Assembly (NCBI GenBank): GCA_016218545.1
Contig: JACRDQ010000023.1
Span: forward strand, 81,470-145,469
DNA: 64,000 nt
Direction of reading: 5' to 3'
From: Elusimicrobiota bacterium
GTDB lineage: Bacteria > Elusimicrobiota > Elusimicrobia > UBA1565 > UBA9628
Shown in pieces: positions 49,647-58,621 of the stretch; the first letter of the stretch is position 1; each line of letters opens with the position of its first letter. The notes under the pieces were generated by a model that was given only the letters and a program-made list of their open reading frames with translations, searched no databases and was not told the DNA's origin. The position numbers and the translations under genes are program-made.

Positions 49647-52274
49647 ATGAACGACCCAGGGTTCCTTTTCATGATGGGAGTCTACGGCACGCGGCCGGAC
49701 CGGGAGACCGTGGCGCTCATGCGCGAGACCGGAGCCGCCTCGGTCCTGCTCCTGGCCCGCAACATCGATTCTCCTGCCCAGACGCGCGCCTACACGCGGG
49801 AGCTCGTGCAGAGGCTCGGCCGGCCCGTGCTCTTCGCCGTGGACCATGAGGGAGGCTGGGTCCTGCGCTTCAAGGCCGGGGTGACCGCGTTCCCGGGCAA
49901 CGCGGCCCTGGGCGCGGCGGGAGACGAACGCCTGGCGCGTTGGGTCGGCCGCCACATGGCCCGGGACCTCAGGGCCCTAGGGATCGGCTTGAACCTCGCC
50001 CCAGTCATCGACGTGGTGGAGCGCTACAACCCCGGCATCGGCATCCGCTCCTTCGGGTCCGATCCAAGGCTCGTAGGCGGGATGGGCGCGGCCATGATCC
50101 GCGGGATGCAAGGTGAGGGGCTCCACGCCTGCGCCAAGCACTTCCCAGGCAAGGGCGCGGCCTCAGTCGACGCCCACGTCAAGCTTCCGACCATCTCCCT
50201 TTCACGGCGGGAGCTCTCGGCCGTCCACCTGGCCCCTTTTCGCCGCGCCATCAAGGAGCGCGTGGCCTCGGTCATGACCTCGCACGTCCGCATGCCGGCC
50301 TTCGACAAGGTCCCCGCCACCTTCTCCCGCAAGATCACGCACGGCCTCCTGCGCCGGGACCTGGGCTTCAAGGGCGTCATCATCAGCGACGACCTGTGCA
50401 TGGGCGCGGTGACCGAGGCCGGCCCGGTCCAGTCCGCGGCCCTCGACGCGCTGCGGGCGGGACACGACCTCGTCATCGTGGCCCACGATACGAACGCCCA
50501 GCGCGAATCCGTGGAACTCGCGCGCTCCATGGTCTCTGTCAGGACCTCCGAGGGCGGCCTCGACCCGGCGGAGGTCGCGGCCAGCGTCCGCAGGGTCGCA
50601 AACCTGCTCCGGCCGCGCAAGCCCGCTCCCCGGCCCAGCCTCAAGGCGGGCCGGGAGCTCAGCGAGCTCATCGCGGACAAGGCGGTCTCCGTCTCCACCG
50701 GCAGCCTGTTGCTGCCGCTCGGGAAGGACGCTGGCGGCACACTCATCCTGGTCCCGGACTTCAAGGAGGTCCGGGAGCGATTCACTTTCGAGGGCGGTCC
50801 GGCCGCGCCCATGGCCCAGGTGCGCTCCCTGGCCTCACGCCTCCCCGGATCCCGGGTGGCCGCCGCGCCCGTGGTCACGACCGAGGTCCGGCGACTCGAG
50901 CACGCGGTCTCCGGGGCAGGGAGTGTCGTGTTCCTCTGTTTCGAGGCCATGCGATTCGCGGGTCAGAAGGCGGTGCTCAAGCTCCTGAACCGGAAGGCCG
51001 CGGACAAGACCTGCGCCTGCCTCATCAGGAACCCGTGGGACAGGGGGCTCCTCTCCCCGAAGATGACCGTGGTGGACCCCAAGGGCTACCGCAGCAGCCA
51101 GCTCCGGGCGGCCCTGCGCCGCGTGCTCGGAGCCTGCCTGCTCGCCCTCGTCCTCGCGGCCTTCGGCCAGGGGCCCTCCCCCGAGGCCGCGCCGCAGGCG
51201 CCGCAGGCGCCGCAGGCCGCGGCCTCGTCCCGGACCGTCACGGTCTCCGAGCTCCACGACGCCTACATCTCAGCCTACGAGGACGCGGAGCGCAAAAGGG
51301 TGCTCGGCCTCATCATCGCGACCGCGCCCAAGACGACGCGCGACGTCCAGCGCCTCTTCGACCTCTTCATCCGCTTCCCCACCCCGGTGATGCGCGACGC
51401 GGTCATGCGCTCCCTGCACCAGCTCGACCCCAAGAGCGCCCACCTCGAGCCCCTGTTCCTGTCCTACATGGAGGAGGACGAGCCCGAGGAGGTGGTCTTC
51501 GGCATCAACGGCGCGGTCATCATCCGGTGCGCCCCGTGCCTGCCCAAGCTCAAGGACTTCGCCAAGCTGCCCCTCCAGGCCGAAGACCCGGGGGACATCC
51601 TCATGCTGTCCGAGAAGAACGTCTGGTGGGCGACCTACGAGGCGCTCTGCGCCCTGGCGGAGTGGGAGGGCAAGGACAGCCTCCCCCTGCTCAAGCGTCA
51701 GCTCAAGGCCTCGCCCCGCGTGGCCGAGGTCATGGCTCGCTATCTCTGGAAGGAGTCCCTGCCCCTCATCGCGGACTGGACCGCCGGGTCCAAGCGCGCC
51801 AAGACCCAGGCCAAGTGGGCCTGGAAGGCGGCCGTGCCGATCCAGGCCCTGAGGGAGACCCGCGACCCCATGATGAAGATCCTCCGCAGCCCCAAGGCCG
51901 ACCGGGAGCTGCGCCACCAGGTCGCCATCAAGGTGGGCATGTCCTCGACCGAGGATGAGATCTCGAGCCTCATCTCCGAATACGAGGCGGCCAAAGACAC
52001 GGACTCGCGCCTGATGCTCGGCGCCGCGGTCTTCTCCTCCCGCAGCAGCCAGGCCATCCCCCTGCTCAAGAACTTCGTCCGGGAGAACGCCAACCCCCTG
52101 GCCCGGGCCGGGGCTTTGGGCCAGCTGAGGACCCTGCTTCCCAGGCCCGAGTACCGGGAACTGCTGGATTGGGTCTCCAAGAACGACCCCAACCCGGACA
52201 ACAAGGCTGATGCCATCGACCAGCTGGCGGGCAAGGGGGACACCCCCGGGGTCCTGCTCGTCCCGGCGCCCTGA
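49647..52274 (+). CDS. GH3 beta-N-acetylhexosaminidase fused to a HEAT-repeat domain
   Basis: 875 residues. Residues 1-330 are a GH3 glycosidase of the NagZ type: FAVDHEGGWVLRF, CAKHFPGKGAASVDAHVKLP (the NagZ His/Asp loop) and nucleophile Asp248 in IISDDLCMGAV; about 335-480 is the second GH3 domain. NagZ removes GlcNAc from muropeptides in recycling. At about 493-508 lies a hydrophobic stretch (VLGACLLALVLAAFGQG) followed by a Pro/Ala linker, exactly like a signal peptide, and then HEAT-like helical repeats to the end. It looks like a gene fusion in which a signal peptide became internal. RBS GAGGTGA upstream. Confidence 0.8.
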   Translation: MNDPGFLFMMGVYGTRPDRETVALMRETGAASVLLLARNIDSPAQTRAYTRELVQRLGRPVLFAVDHEGGWVLRFKAGVTAFPGNAALGAAGDERLARWVGRHMARDLRALGIGLNLAPVIDVVERYNPGIGIRSFGSDPRLVGGMGAAMIRGMQGEGLHACAKHFPGKGAASVDAHVKLPTISLSRRELSAVHLAPFRRAIKERVASVMTSHVRMPAFDKVPATFSRKITHGLLRRDLGFKGVIISDDLCMGAVTEAGPVQSAALDALRAGHDLVIVAHDTNAQRESVELARSMVSVRTSEGGLDPAEVAASVRRVANLLRPRKPAPRPSLKAGRELSELIADKAVSVSTGSLLLPLGKDAGGTLILVPDFKEVRERFTFEGGPAAPMAQVRSLASRLPGSRVAAAPVVTTEVRRLEHAVSGAGSVVFLCFEAMRFAGQKAVLKLLNRKAADKTCACLIRNPWDRGLLSPKMTVVDPKGYRSSQLRAALRRVLGACLLALVLAAFGQGPSPEAAPQAPQAPQAAASSRTVTVSELHDAYISAYEDAERKRVLGLIIATAPKTTRDVQRLFDLFIRFPTPVMRDAVMRSLHQLDPKSAHLEPLFLSYMEEDEPEEVVFGINGAVIIRCAPCLPKLKDFAKLPLQAEDPGDILMLSEKNVWWATYEALCALAEWEGKDSLPLLKRQLKASPRVAEVMARYLWKESLPLIADWTAGSKRAKTQAKWAWKAAVPIQALRETRDPMMKILRSPKADRELRHQVAIKVGMSSTEDEISSLISEYEAAKDTDSRLMLGAAVFSSRSSQAIPLLKNFVRENANPLARAGALGQLRTLLPRPEYRELLDWVSKNDPNPDNKADAIDQLAGKGDTPGVLLVPAP

Positions 52275-52317
52275 CCCTTATTAACAGCCTTCCGGATTTG
52301 CTAGTCTTATTCCCTAA

Positions 52318-53559
52318 ATGGCTTCGCCTTGGGTGTTCTGGGTGCTCGTCTTCCTGTGCGTGGGCCTCATCGCGGCCCTGGCCATCGTGCTGCAGAAGCT
52401 CTACGAATTCAAGAGCTCGGCCGCGGAGGAGAAGCCCTGCGTGCAGCCCTGTCCCGAGCCTCAGGGCTGGGAACGGCTCGACGAGCTCCTCACGGTCATG
52501 CTCGCCCTCCAGGAGCACAATGTCTCGCACTCGGACATGGCCTCCCGCGAGGACTTCGCCCAGGCCGTGGTGGACGGGGCCTGCCGGTTCATGGGAGCGC
52601 CCCAAGCCTCCCTCATGCTCTGGGAGGACAAAGCCGCCGCTCTCTGCGTGATGGCTTCCCGGGGCCTTCCTGATTCCGCGGCCAAAGGGTTCACCCTGAG
52701 GTCCGGACAGGGCATCGCGGGCAAGGTCTTCGAGTCCGGAAAGGCCATCTCCGTCCAGGACGCCCTCGCCGACCCCCGCTATGTCAAGCACGGCAGCGAC
52801 ATCCCCGGCCCCCTCATCTGCGTGCCCCTCATCCTCAAGTCCAAGCCCGTGGGCGCCATCAGCCTGCACGGCATCGGAGCGGCCGAGCCCTTCAGCGAAT
52901 CCAACGTCCGGTTCCTGACGCTCCTGGCCGCGGAGTCGGCCTGCATCCTCTACAACTTCCAGCTCGTGGACAACCTCCAGACCTTCTACATGGAGATGGT
53001 CCAGACCCTCGCCCGGGCCGTGGACACCAAGGACGCCTACACGCGCGAGCACTCGGACCGCGCCCGCCTGCGCGCGCGCCGGCTCGCCCAGGAGGCCCAG
53101 CTTCCCGAGCCCATGGTGCGCTACGTCGAGTACGCGGCGCTCCTGCACGACATCGGCAAGATCGGCATCGACGAGTCCATCCTCCTCAAGCCCGGCAAGC
53201 TCACGGCCGAGGAATACGAGGTGATGAAGCGCCACCCCATGATCGGCCACCAGATCCTGGCGCCGGTGAAGTTCCTCGGGCCGGTGGCGCAGATGGTGCT
53301 CTACCACCAGGAGTGGTTCAACGGCCAGGGCTACCCCGAGGGCCTCAAGGGGGCCGAGATCCCCATGGGCGCGCGCATCGTGGCGGTCATCGACGCGTGG
53401 GACGCGATGACCTCGGACCGGCCCTACCGCAAGGCCCTCGGCCGGGAGAAGGCCGTGGCGGAGCTCCGCCGCGCCGCGGGGACCCAGTTCGACCCGCACG
53501 TGGTGGAGGTCTTCCTCAGGGTCGAGGAATCCGAGTGGAACAACGGCCGTCAGGCTTAG
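52318..53559 (+). CDS. Membrane GAF / HD-GYP-type phosphodiesterase
   Basis: 413 residues. N-terminal helix WVFWVLVFLCVGLIAALAIV, GAF sensor about 70-220 (FTLRSGQGIAGKVFESGKAI), then an HD domain with LLHDIGKIGIDESILLKPG, HPMIGHQIL and YHQEWFNGQGYPEGLKG (the GYP motif). Predicted to cleave cyclic di-GMP or a related nucleotide. The motif reads HQE-x-x-N-G where many enzymes have HHE-x-x-D-G; this is a known variant and activity is not certain. A CheY-like receiver lies 3 kb downstream. Confidence 0.85.
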   Translation: MASPWVFWVLVFLCVGLIAALAIVLQKLYEFKSSAAEEKPCVQPCPEPQGWERLDELLTVMLALQEHNVSHSDMASREDFAQAVVDGACRFMGAPQASLMLWEDKAAALCVMASRGLPDSAAKGFTLRSGQGIAGKVFESGKAISVQDALADPRYVKHGSDIPGPLICVPLILKSKPVGAISLHGIGAAEPFSESNVRFLTLLAAESACILYNFQLVDNLQTFYMEMVQTLARAVDTKDAYTREHSDRARLRARRLAQEAQLPEPMVRYVEYAALLHDIGKIGIDESILLKPGKLTAEEYEVMKRHPMIGHQILAPVKFLGPVAQMVLYHQEWFNGQGYPEGLKGAEIPMGARIVAVIDAWDAMTSDRPYRKALGREKAVAELRRAAGTQFDPHVVEVFLRVEESEWNNGRQA

Positions 53560-53574
53560 CCTGACCGCAGCCCC

Positions 53575-54330
53575 ATGCTCTACCTCGTCCCCACGCCGAT
53601 CGGCAACCTCGAGGACATTTCGCCGAGGGCCCTGCGGGCCCTCGGCTCCGTCCGCGCCGTTTTCTGTGAAGACACCCGCCGCACTCGGAAACTTTTCTCC
53701 CATTTCAAGATCTCCACGCCGCTCCTGCGCTACAACGAGCGCGACGAGCGCTCCCGCCGGACCGTGCTCGACCGTCTCCGGGACGGGGAGGACATCGCGG
53801 TGGTCTCCGACGGAGGCATGCCCGGGCTCTCCGATCCCGGCCGCAGGATCGTGGCGCTCGCCCGGGAGGCTGGCGTCGGGGTCTCCGCCCTCCCCGGCCC
53901 CAACGCGGCCGTGACCGCCCTGGCCGGGTCCGGCATGCCGGCCGACTCCTTCGTGATGCTCGGCTTCCTTCCCCGCTCGCCCTCCAAGCGCCTGGCCGCC
54001 CTGCGCAAAGCCGCGGCCCTGGGCAAGACGATCGTGTTCTACGAATCGCCCTTCCGCGTCCTGAAGGCCCTCGCGGAGGCCGAGACCGCGCTCGGCGCCT
54101 CGTGCCCGGCCTGCGCGGCCAGGGAGATGACCAAGATCCACGAGGAATGGGTCTGCGGGACCGTGGCCGAGGTCCGCGCCGCGCTGACGGCGAAGAAGGA
54201 GATCCTGGGAGAGTTCGTGCTGGTGTTCGGGGCCAAAGAAGAAAACGGCAACGCCACCGAGGCCTTGGAGGGGACGGCAACAGAAACGGAAGGCTCCGAT
54301 TCGCTACGCGAATCGGAGCCTGAAAGATGA
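53575..54330 (+). CDS. rsmI: 16S rRNA (cytidine1402-2'-O)-methyltransferase
   Basis: Methylates C1402 in the decoding centre. 251 residues. YLVPTPIGNLEDISPRALRA, FCEDTRRTRKL, AVVSDGGMPGLSDPG, ALPGPNAAVTAL and AREMTKIHEEWVCGT are diagnostic. The last 25 residues form an acidic tail of low complexity that includes a 31-base perfect hairpin in the DNA. Its stop overlaps the start of the TsaC fusion. Confidence 0.95.
   Translation: MLYLVPTPIGNLEDISPRALRALGSVRAVFCEDTRRTRKLFSHFKISTPLLRYNERDERSRRTVLDRLRDGEDIAVVSDGGMPGLSDPGRRIVALAREAGVGVSALPGPNAAVTALAGSGMPADSFVMLGFLPRSPSKRLAALRKAAALGKTIVFYESPFRVLKALAEAETALGASCPACAAREMTKIHEEWVCGTVAEVRAALTAKKEILGEFVLVFGAKEENGNATEALEGTATETEGSDSLRESEPER
54291..54321 (+). 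repeat. Perfect 14-bp hairpin in the 3' end of rsmI
   Basis: AGGCTCCGATTCGC (54291-54304) and its complement (54308-54321) flank the loop TAC, ending 6 bases before the next start codon. No T-tract follows. It may act as an mRNA stability or spacing element within the operon. Confidence 0.6.
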
Positions 54331-55433
54331 CCAAAATCATCCGCATCCCGGCCAACGGGAAAATATCGGACGAAGCCGCGCGCCTCGTGGCCGAGGGCGT
54401 CAAGGACTGCCGGCTCGTCGCGTTCCCGACTGACACGGTTTATGGACTTGGCTCCACGGGCCTCGTCAAGGCGGCCGGCCGGAAGATCTTCGAGCTCAAG
54501 GGCCGCGACGCGACCAAGCCCCTGCCCATCCTGCTCCCCTCCGCGGAGGCCGCCGCCCACTGGGTGCAATGGAGCCCCGCGGCCGAAGCCCTGGCCGCGC
54601 GGTTCTGGCCCGGAGCCCTCACCATGGTCCTCAAGGCGACCAACGCGGGCCGGATCCTCACCTTCCCCGAATACAAGACCCTGGCCGTCCGGGTCCCGGC
54701 CCACCCCGTGGCCTTGAGGCTGCTGGAGGAGTCCGGCGTGCCCTGGGCCTCCACGAGCGCCAACGTCTCCGACGCGCCGGCCCTGGCGGACGGGAAAGCC
54801 GTGGTGGAGCGATTCGACGGCCGGGTGGACTTCATCGTGGACGCGGGCAAGGTGCCGGGGACCGCGTCCACCATCGTCGACCTTTCGGGGAGCGCGGCCC
54901 GCGTCCTGCGCGAGGGCGCGGTCCCGGCCCAGGCGGTCCTCGACGTCCTCGGACGGATCCCGGGCGTGAAAGCCGCCCCGGCCAGGCGCAACATCCTCTT
55001 TGTCTGCACGGGCAACAGCTGCCGCAGCGTCATGGGAGAGAAGCTCCTCGAGAAGCTCGCCTCGGGCTTGGAGCCCGGGTTCTCCGCCCGGTCTTGCGGA
55101 GTGGCGGCCGAGCGCTACTTCGAGGTACCCGCTCCGGTCTACGCCGTCCTCGAGCCCCTGGGCATCCCGCGCTTCGACCACGTGCCCCAGCTGGTCACCC
55201 GGGAGCTCCTGGCCTGGGCCGATTTCGCCTTCGCCATGACGGACGAGCACCTGGAGGAGGTCCTGGACCGCTACCCCGAGTTCACGGGCAAGGTCCATGT
55301 CCTGGGCCGCTACGTGGACCTCGCCCACCCCAGCATCGAAGACCCCATCGGCCAATCCGAGGCGGTCTACGCGGCCTGCCGGGACAAGCTCCGGGAGGCC
55401 ATCGAAGCGTTCCTTCACAAGGAGCACCCATGA
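54327..55433 (+). CDS. TsaC/YrdC-Sua5 domain fused to low-molecular-weight protein phosphatase
   Basis: 368 residues. Residues 1-210: L-threonylcarbamoyladenylate synthase (t6A tRNA pathway) with [34 protein letters not shown] and [12 protein letters not shown]. Residues 220-365: LMW-PTP/arginine phosphatase fold with [19 protein letters not shown] (Cys227-x5-Arg233 loop) and the acid SIEDPIGQS. In Bacillus the separate genes ywlC and ywlE are neighbours, so this looks like a fusion of that pair. ATG overlaps rsmI; stop overlaps glyA. Confidence 0.92.
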   Translation: MTKIIRIPANGKISDEAARLVAEGVKDCRLVAFPTDTVYGLGSTGLVKAAGRKIFELKGRDATKPLPILLPSAEAAAHWVQWSPAAEALAARFWPGALTMVLKATNAGRILTFPEYKTLAVRVPAHPVALRLLEESGVPWASTSANVSDAPALADGKAVVERFDGRVDFIVDAGKVPGTASTIVDLSGSAARVLREGAVPAQAVLDVLGRIPGVKAAPARRNILFVCTGNSCRSVMGEKLLEKLASGLEPGFSARSCGVAAERYFEVPAPVYAVLEPLGIPRFDHVPQLVTRELLAWADFAFAMTDEHLEEVLDRYPEFTGKVHVLGRYVDLAHPSIEDPIGQSEAVYAACRDKLREAIEAFLHKEHP

Positions 55434-56689
55434 TCCTCGCCAAGACCGACCCGGAGATCCATCAGGCCATCGCAGGGGAGATCCTCCGGCAATCCGACGG
55501 CCTCGAGCTCATCGCCTCGGAGAACTACGTCTCCGAGGCCGTGCTCGAGGCTCAGGGCTCGGTCCTGACCAACAAGTACGCCGAGGGCTACCCGGGCAAG
55601 CGCTACTACGGCGGCTGCGGGTTCGTGGATATCGCGGAGCAGGTCGCCATCGACCGCGCCAAGACCCTCTTCGGGGCCGAGTACGCCAACGTCCAGCCCC
55701 ACTCCGGGACGACCGCCAATATCACGGCCTACCTCGCCCTCATCAAGCCCGGAGACACCGTCCTGGGCCTCAACCTCTCCCACGGCGGCCACCTCTCCCA
55801 CGGCCATCCCCTCAACTTCTCGGGCAGGTTCTTCAACATCGTCAGCATGAACGTCAGCCCGGAGACGGAGCTCCTCGATTACGACGAGGCGGAGAAGCTC
55901 GTGGAGCAGCACCGGCCCCGGCTCATCATGGCCGGCGCCTCCAATTATTCGCGCGTGTTCGACTGGGCGCGCTTCCGGAAGATGGCCGACGCGTGGAAGT
56001 CCTTCCTCGTGGTGGACATGGCGCACTACGCGGGCCTCATCGCGGCCGGCCTCTACCCCTCGCCGATCCCGCATGCGGACGTGGTGACGAGCACGACGCA
56101 CAAGACCCTGCGGGGCCCCCGCGGCGGCCTCATCCTCGGCCGCGCGGCCTACGGCAAGGCTCTCAACTCCATGAACTTCCCGGGCAACCAGGGCGGCCCC
56201 CTCATGCACGTCATCGCGGCCAAGGCCGTGTGCTTCGGCGAGGCCCTCAAGCCCTCGTTCCGCGAGTACGGGGAACGCGTCATCGCCAACGCGCGCGGCA
56301 TGGCCTCGGCCCTGACCGACCTCGGGTTCCGGATCGTGGCGGGCGGCACGGACTGCCACCTCTTCTCCGTGGACCTTCGCCCCAAGAATACCACGGGCAA
56401 GGACGCGGAGGCGGCTCTTGATAAAGCCGGCATCACGGTCAACAAGAACACGATCCCGTTCGACCCCCAGAAGCCCTTCATCGCCTCGGGCATCCGCATC
56501 GGCACCCCGGCCGTCACCTCCCGCGGCATGGGCCTCAAGGAGATGGGGAAGGTCGCCGAGTGGATCAACGACGCTATCGCGGCCAAGGACGACGAGAAGC
56601 GCCTCAAGGCGATCAAGGCCAAGGTCAAGGCGCTGTGCAAGAGGTTTCCGGTTTATCCCAAACTGGTGAAACAGATGGAAAAGACCTAA
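55430..56689 (+). CDS. glyA: Serine hydroxymethyltransferase
   Basis: PLP enzyme converting serine to glycine with one-carbon transfer to tetrahydrofolate. 419 residues from the ATG at 55430 (ATGA overlap). [52 protein letters not shown] (PLP lysine in THKTLRG) and [14 protein letters not shown] are diagnostic. Relevant to the loss of folP at 30509: this enzyme needs folate even though the window's folP is only a relic. Confidence 0.97.
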   Translation: MILAKTDPEIHQAIAGEILRQSDGLELIASENYVSEAVLEAQGSVLTNKYAEGYPGKRYYGGCGFVDIAEQVAIDRAKTLFGAEYANVQPHSGTTANITAYLALIKPGDTVLGLNLSHGGHLSHGHPLNFSGRFFNIVSMNVSPETELLDYDEAEKLVEQHRPRLIMAGASNYSRVFDWARFRKMADAWKSFLVVDMAHYAGLIAAGLYPSPIPHADVVTSTTHKTLRGPRGGLILGRAAYGKALNSMNFPGNQGGPLMHVIAAKAVCFGEALKPSFREYGERVIANARGMASALTDLGFRIVAGGTDCHLFSVDLRPKNTTGKDAEAALDKAGITVNKNTIPFDPQKPFIASGIRIGTPAVTSRGMGLKEMGKVAEWINDAIAAKDDEKRLKAIKAKVKALCKRFPVYPKLVKQMEKT

Positions 56690-56703
56690 TGAGAACAACA
56701 TCA

Positions 56704-56762
56704 GCCCCCACAACTGCGCGCCTCCCAGCGGGGGAGGCTTGCGGCTGGGGGGAGGCAAGTGA
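56704..56762 (+). repeat. Palindromic repeat, copy 1 (between glyA and the CheY gene)
   Basis: Core 56704-56746 contains a 7-bp stem GCCTCCC/GGGAGGC (56720-56726, 56732-56738) and is followed by GGGGGGAGGCAAGTGA. The core is 33 of 43 identical to the copy at 57180, with compensatory changes in two stem pairs. Its reverse complement shares CACTTGCCTCCCCC and TGGGGGC ends with the copy at 60960. Confidence 0.6.
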
Positions 56763-56765
56763 CAG

Positions 56766-57149
56766 ATGATCGCCCAGATCCTCATCGCCGACGACAACAC
56801 GGACATCAACGAGCTGATCTCCGACTTCCTCACCGCGCGCAACCACAAGGTCATCGTGGTGACCGACGGGTTCGCACTCGCGCAGAAGGCCGCGGAGCAC
56901 AAGCCTCACCTCATCATCACCGACATCCAGATGCCCGGAGCCTACGGCTCCGCCGCCTACAAGGTCCTGCAGAACGACCCGAAGACGGCCAGCATCCCCA
57001 TCATCTTCATCTCCGCCCATCCGTACGAGAAGCTCAAGCCCCTCCTGCCGGTCGACCCGAAGACCCGCTTCGTGCAGAAGCCCATCTCGCTCGACGCGCT
57101 GGAGGTCATCATCAAGGAACTGCTTCCACTGGGAGGGTATGTGCCGTGA
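56766..57149 (+). CDS. CheY-like response regulator receiver
   Basis: 127-residue stand-alone receiver. Acidic pocket Asp-Asp in ILIADDNTDINELI, phosphoacceptor Asp in LIITDIQMPG, conserved Ser/Thr in IIFISAHP and Lys in RFVQKPISLDAL. No output domain, so it must act through a partner, possibly the HD-GYP protein upstream. It follows glyA after a palindromic repeat. Confidence 0.9.
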   Translation: MIAQILIADDNTDINELISDFLTARNHKVIVVTDGFALAQKAAEHKPHLIITDIQMPGAYGSAAYKVLQNDPKTASIPIIFISAHPYEKLKPLLPVDPKTRFVQKPISLDALEVIIKELLPLGGYVP

Positions 57150-57163
57150 CAAGGAGGAACTTC

Positions 57164-58069
57164 ATGAAAACGGCTTCTCGCCCCCCCAACCGCGCGTCCC
57201 CCCGGAGGGGGGACTTGCGACTCGCGGTCATCGGAGGACGCGGCTTCTACGATTGGGACCGCCTCTCGGGCGCCCGGGAGGTGCGCGTCAAGACCCCGTT
57301 CGGGCCCCATTCCGGCCCTATCCTGGCCGGCGAGCTCGACGGCGTCCCCTGCGCCTTCCTCCCGAGGCACGGCAAGGGCCACGTGCTCCTGCCCGGCGAG
57401 GTCAACTCCAGGGCCAACATCTTCGCCCTCAAGACCCTCGGGGTCGAGCGGATCATCGGGCTCGGCGCCGTGGGCTCGCTCAGGGAGGACCTCCCCCCGA
57501 GGCACTTCTTCTTCCCGGACCAGGTCGTCGACGAGACGAAGCTCCGCAAGGGCACGTTCTTCGGCGACGGCATCGTGGCCCACGTGGCGTTCGCCCATCC
57601 TTTCTGCAACGATCAGACGGCGGTCCTCCATGAGGAAACCAACCGCCTCGGAATCCCCGCCCTGAAGGGCGGGGTATATGCCTGCATGGAAGGGCCTCTG
57701 TTCTCGACGGTCGCGGAGTCCGAGTACCACCGCAGGATGGGCTACTCCATCATCGGCATGACCGTCATGCCAGAGGCCAAGCTCGCCCGCGAGGCGGAAA
57801 TCTGCTACTCCAGCGTCGCCATGATCACGGACTACGACTGCTGGAAGCCCGAGGAGGAGGTCTCGACCTCGCTCGTGGTCGAGAACCTCTTCGCCAACAT
57901 CGACAACGCACGCCGCCTGCTTTCAGCCGCCATCCCGCGCCTGGCGGCCCTGCCCCGCGCCTGCCCGTGCTCCCGGGCGCTGGCCGGCGCGATCTTCACC
58001 GCGCCGAAAGCCGTCAACCGGAAGACCGCGGCGAAGCTCAAGCCGCTCGTGGGGAAATACCTGAAATGA
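57164..58069 (+). CDS. mtnP: S-methyl-5'-thioadenosine phosphorylase
   Basis: Cleaves methylthioadenosine made by polyamine synthesis. 301 residues from ATG 57164 with AGGAGG 8 bases upstream. LAVIGGRGFYDWDRL, RHGKGHVLLPGEVNSRANIF, IIGLGAVGSLREDL, CMEGPLFST and GMTVMPEAKLAREAEICYSS are MTAP/PNP-family signatures. The first 20 codons overlap a palindromic repeat (57180-57222), giving a Pro/Arg-rich N-terminus not seen in relatives. Pairs functionally with the SAM decarboxylase at 1. Confidence 0.93.
   Translation: MKTASRPPNRASPRRGDLRLAVIGGRGFYDWDRLSGAREVRVKTPFGPHSGPILAGELDGVPCAFLPRHGKGHVLLPGEVNSRANIFALKTLGVERIIGLGAVGSLREDLPPRHFFFPDQVVDETKLRKGTFFGDGIVAHVAFAHPFCNDQTAVLHEETNRLGIPALKGGVYACMEGPLFSTVAESEYHRRMGYSIIGMTVMPEAKLAREAEICYSSVAMITDYDCWKPEEEVSTSLVVENLFANIDNARRLLSAAIPRLAALPRACPCSRALAGAIFTAPKAVNRKTAAKLKPLVGKYLK
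57180..57222 (+). repeat. Palindromic repeat, copy 2 (inside the mtnP 5' end)
   Basis: 43-base core homologous to the copy at 56704. The stem here is GTCCCCCC/GGGGGGAC; two pairs changed together relative to copy 1 (C-G to T-A and T-A to C-G). It supplies codons for part of the extra MtnP N-terminus. Confidence 0.6.
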
Positions 58070-58617
58070 AACCGACGAAAGAGATCAAGCGCCTCATCGA
58101 CATCGCCCTGACCGCGCGGAAGAACGCCTACTGCCCGTATTCCAAGTACCCGGTGGGCGCCTCCGTGCTGACCTCCTCGGGCAGGATCTTCGCGGGCTGC
58201 AACGTGGAGAACGCCTCCTACGGCCTCTCCATGTGCGCCGAGCGGTCCGCTGTCTTCAACGCGGTCAGCCGCCACCAGACCCAGCTCACGGCCGTCGCCA
58301 TCGTGGGGAGTTCCGCCAAGCCCTGCGGCGCCTGCAGGCAGGTGATGCTCGAGTTCTCGACCAAGGACACCGTGCTCTACCTCGTCAACGTGAGCGGAGA
58401 CTCGCGCCGCCACACGGTCACGCGGACCAAGGTCTTCTCGATGCTGCCGTCCCCGTTCGACCCCTACGCGTCCGGCCTGCTCTCCCGGCCGGCGAACACG
58501 CAGAACCTCCTGCGCCGCCGGCCGCCGTCCCGCAAGGCGGGCCGCAGGAAGAAAGCCTCCAGGAACGCCTCTCGGCGCGCCCCGGCGCGCCGCAAGAACA
58601 GTACCAGGAGAGGATGA
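58066..58617 (+). CDS. cdd: Cytidine deaminase with basic C-terminal extension
   Basis: Deaminates cytidine/deoxycytidine in pyrimidine salvage. 183 residues versus the usual 130. AYCPYSKYPVGASVL, NVENASYGLSMCAERSAVFN and KPCGACRQVMLEF carry the zinc Cys residues and catalytic Glu. From about residue 145 a tail rich in Arg/Lys/Ser (LLRRRPPSRKAGRRKKASRN and beyond) is added; such tails often bind nucleic acid. Start at 58066 overlaps mtnP (ATGA). Confidence 0.93.
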   Translation: MKPTKEIKRLIDIALTARKNAYCPYSKYPVGASVLTSSGRIFAGCNVENASYGLSMCAERSAVFNAVSRHQTQLTAVAIVGSSAKPCGACRQVMLEFSTKDTVLYLVNVSGDSRRHTVTRTKVFSMLPSPFDPYASGLLSRPANTQNLLRRRPPSRKAGRRKKASRNASRRAPARRKNSTRRG

Positions 58618-58621
58618 CCCC

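Noticed and set aside
56759..57163. Long N-terminal extension of mtnP
   Set aside because: The frame upstream of 57164 is the shadow of the CheY gene; AGGAGG places the start at 57164.
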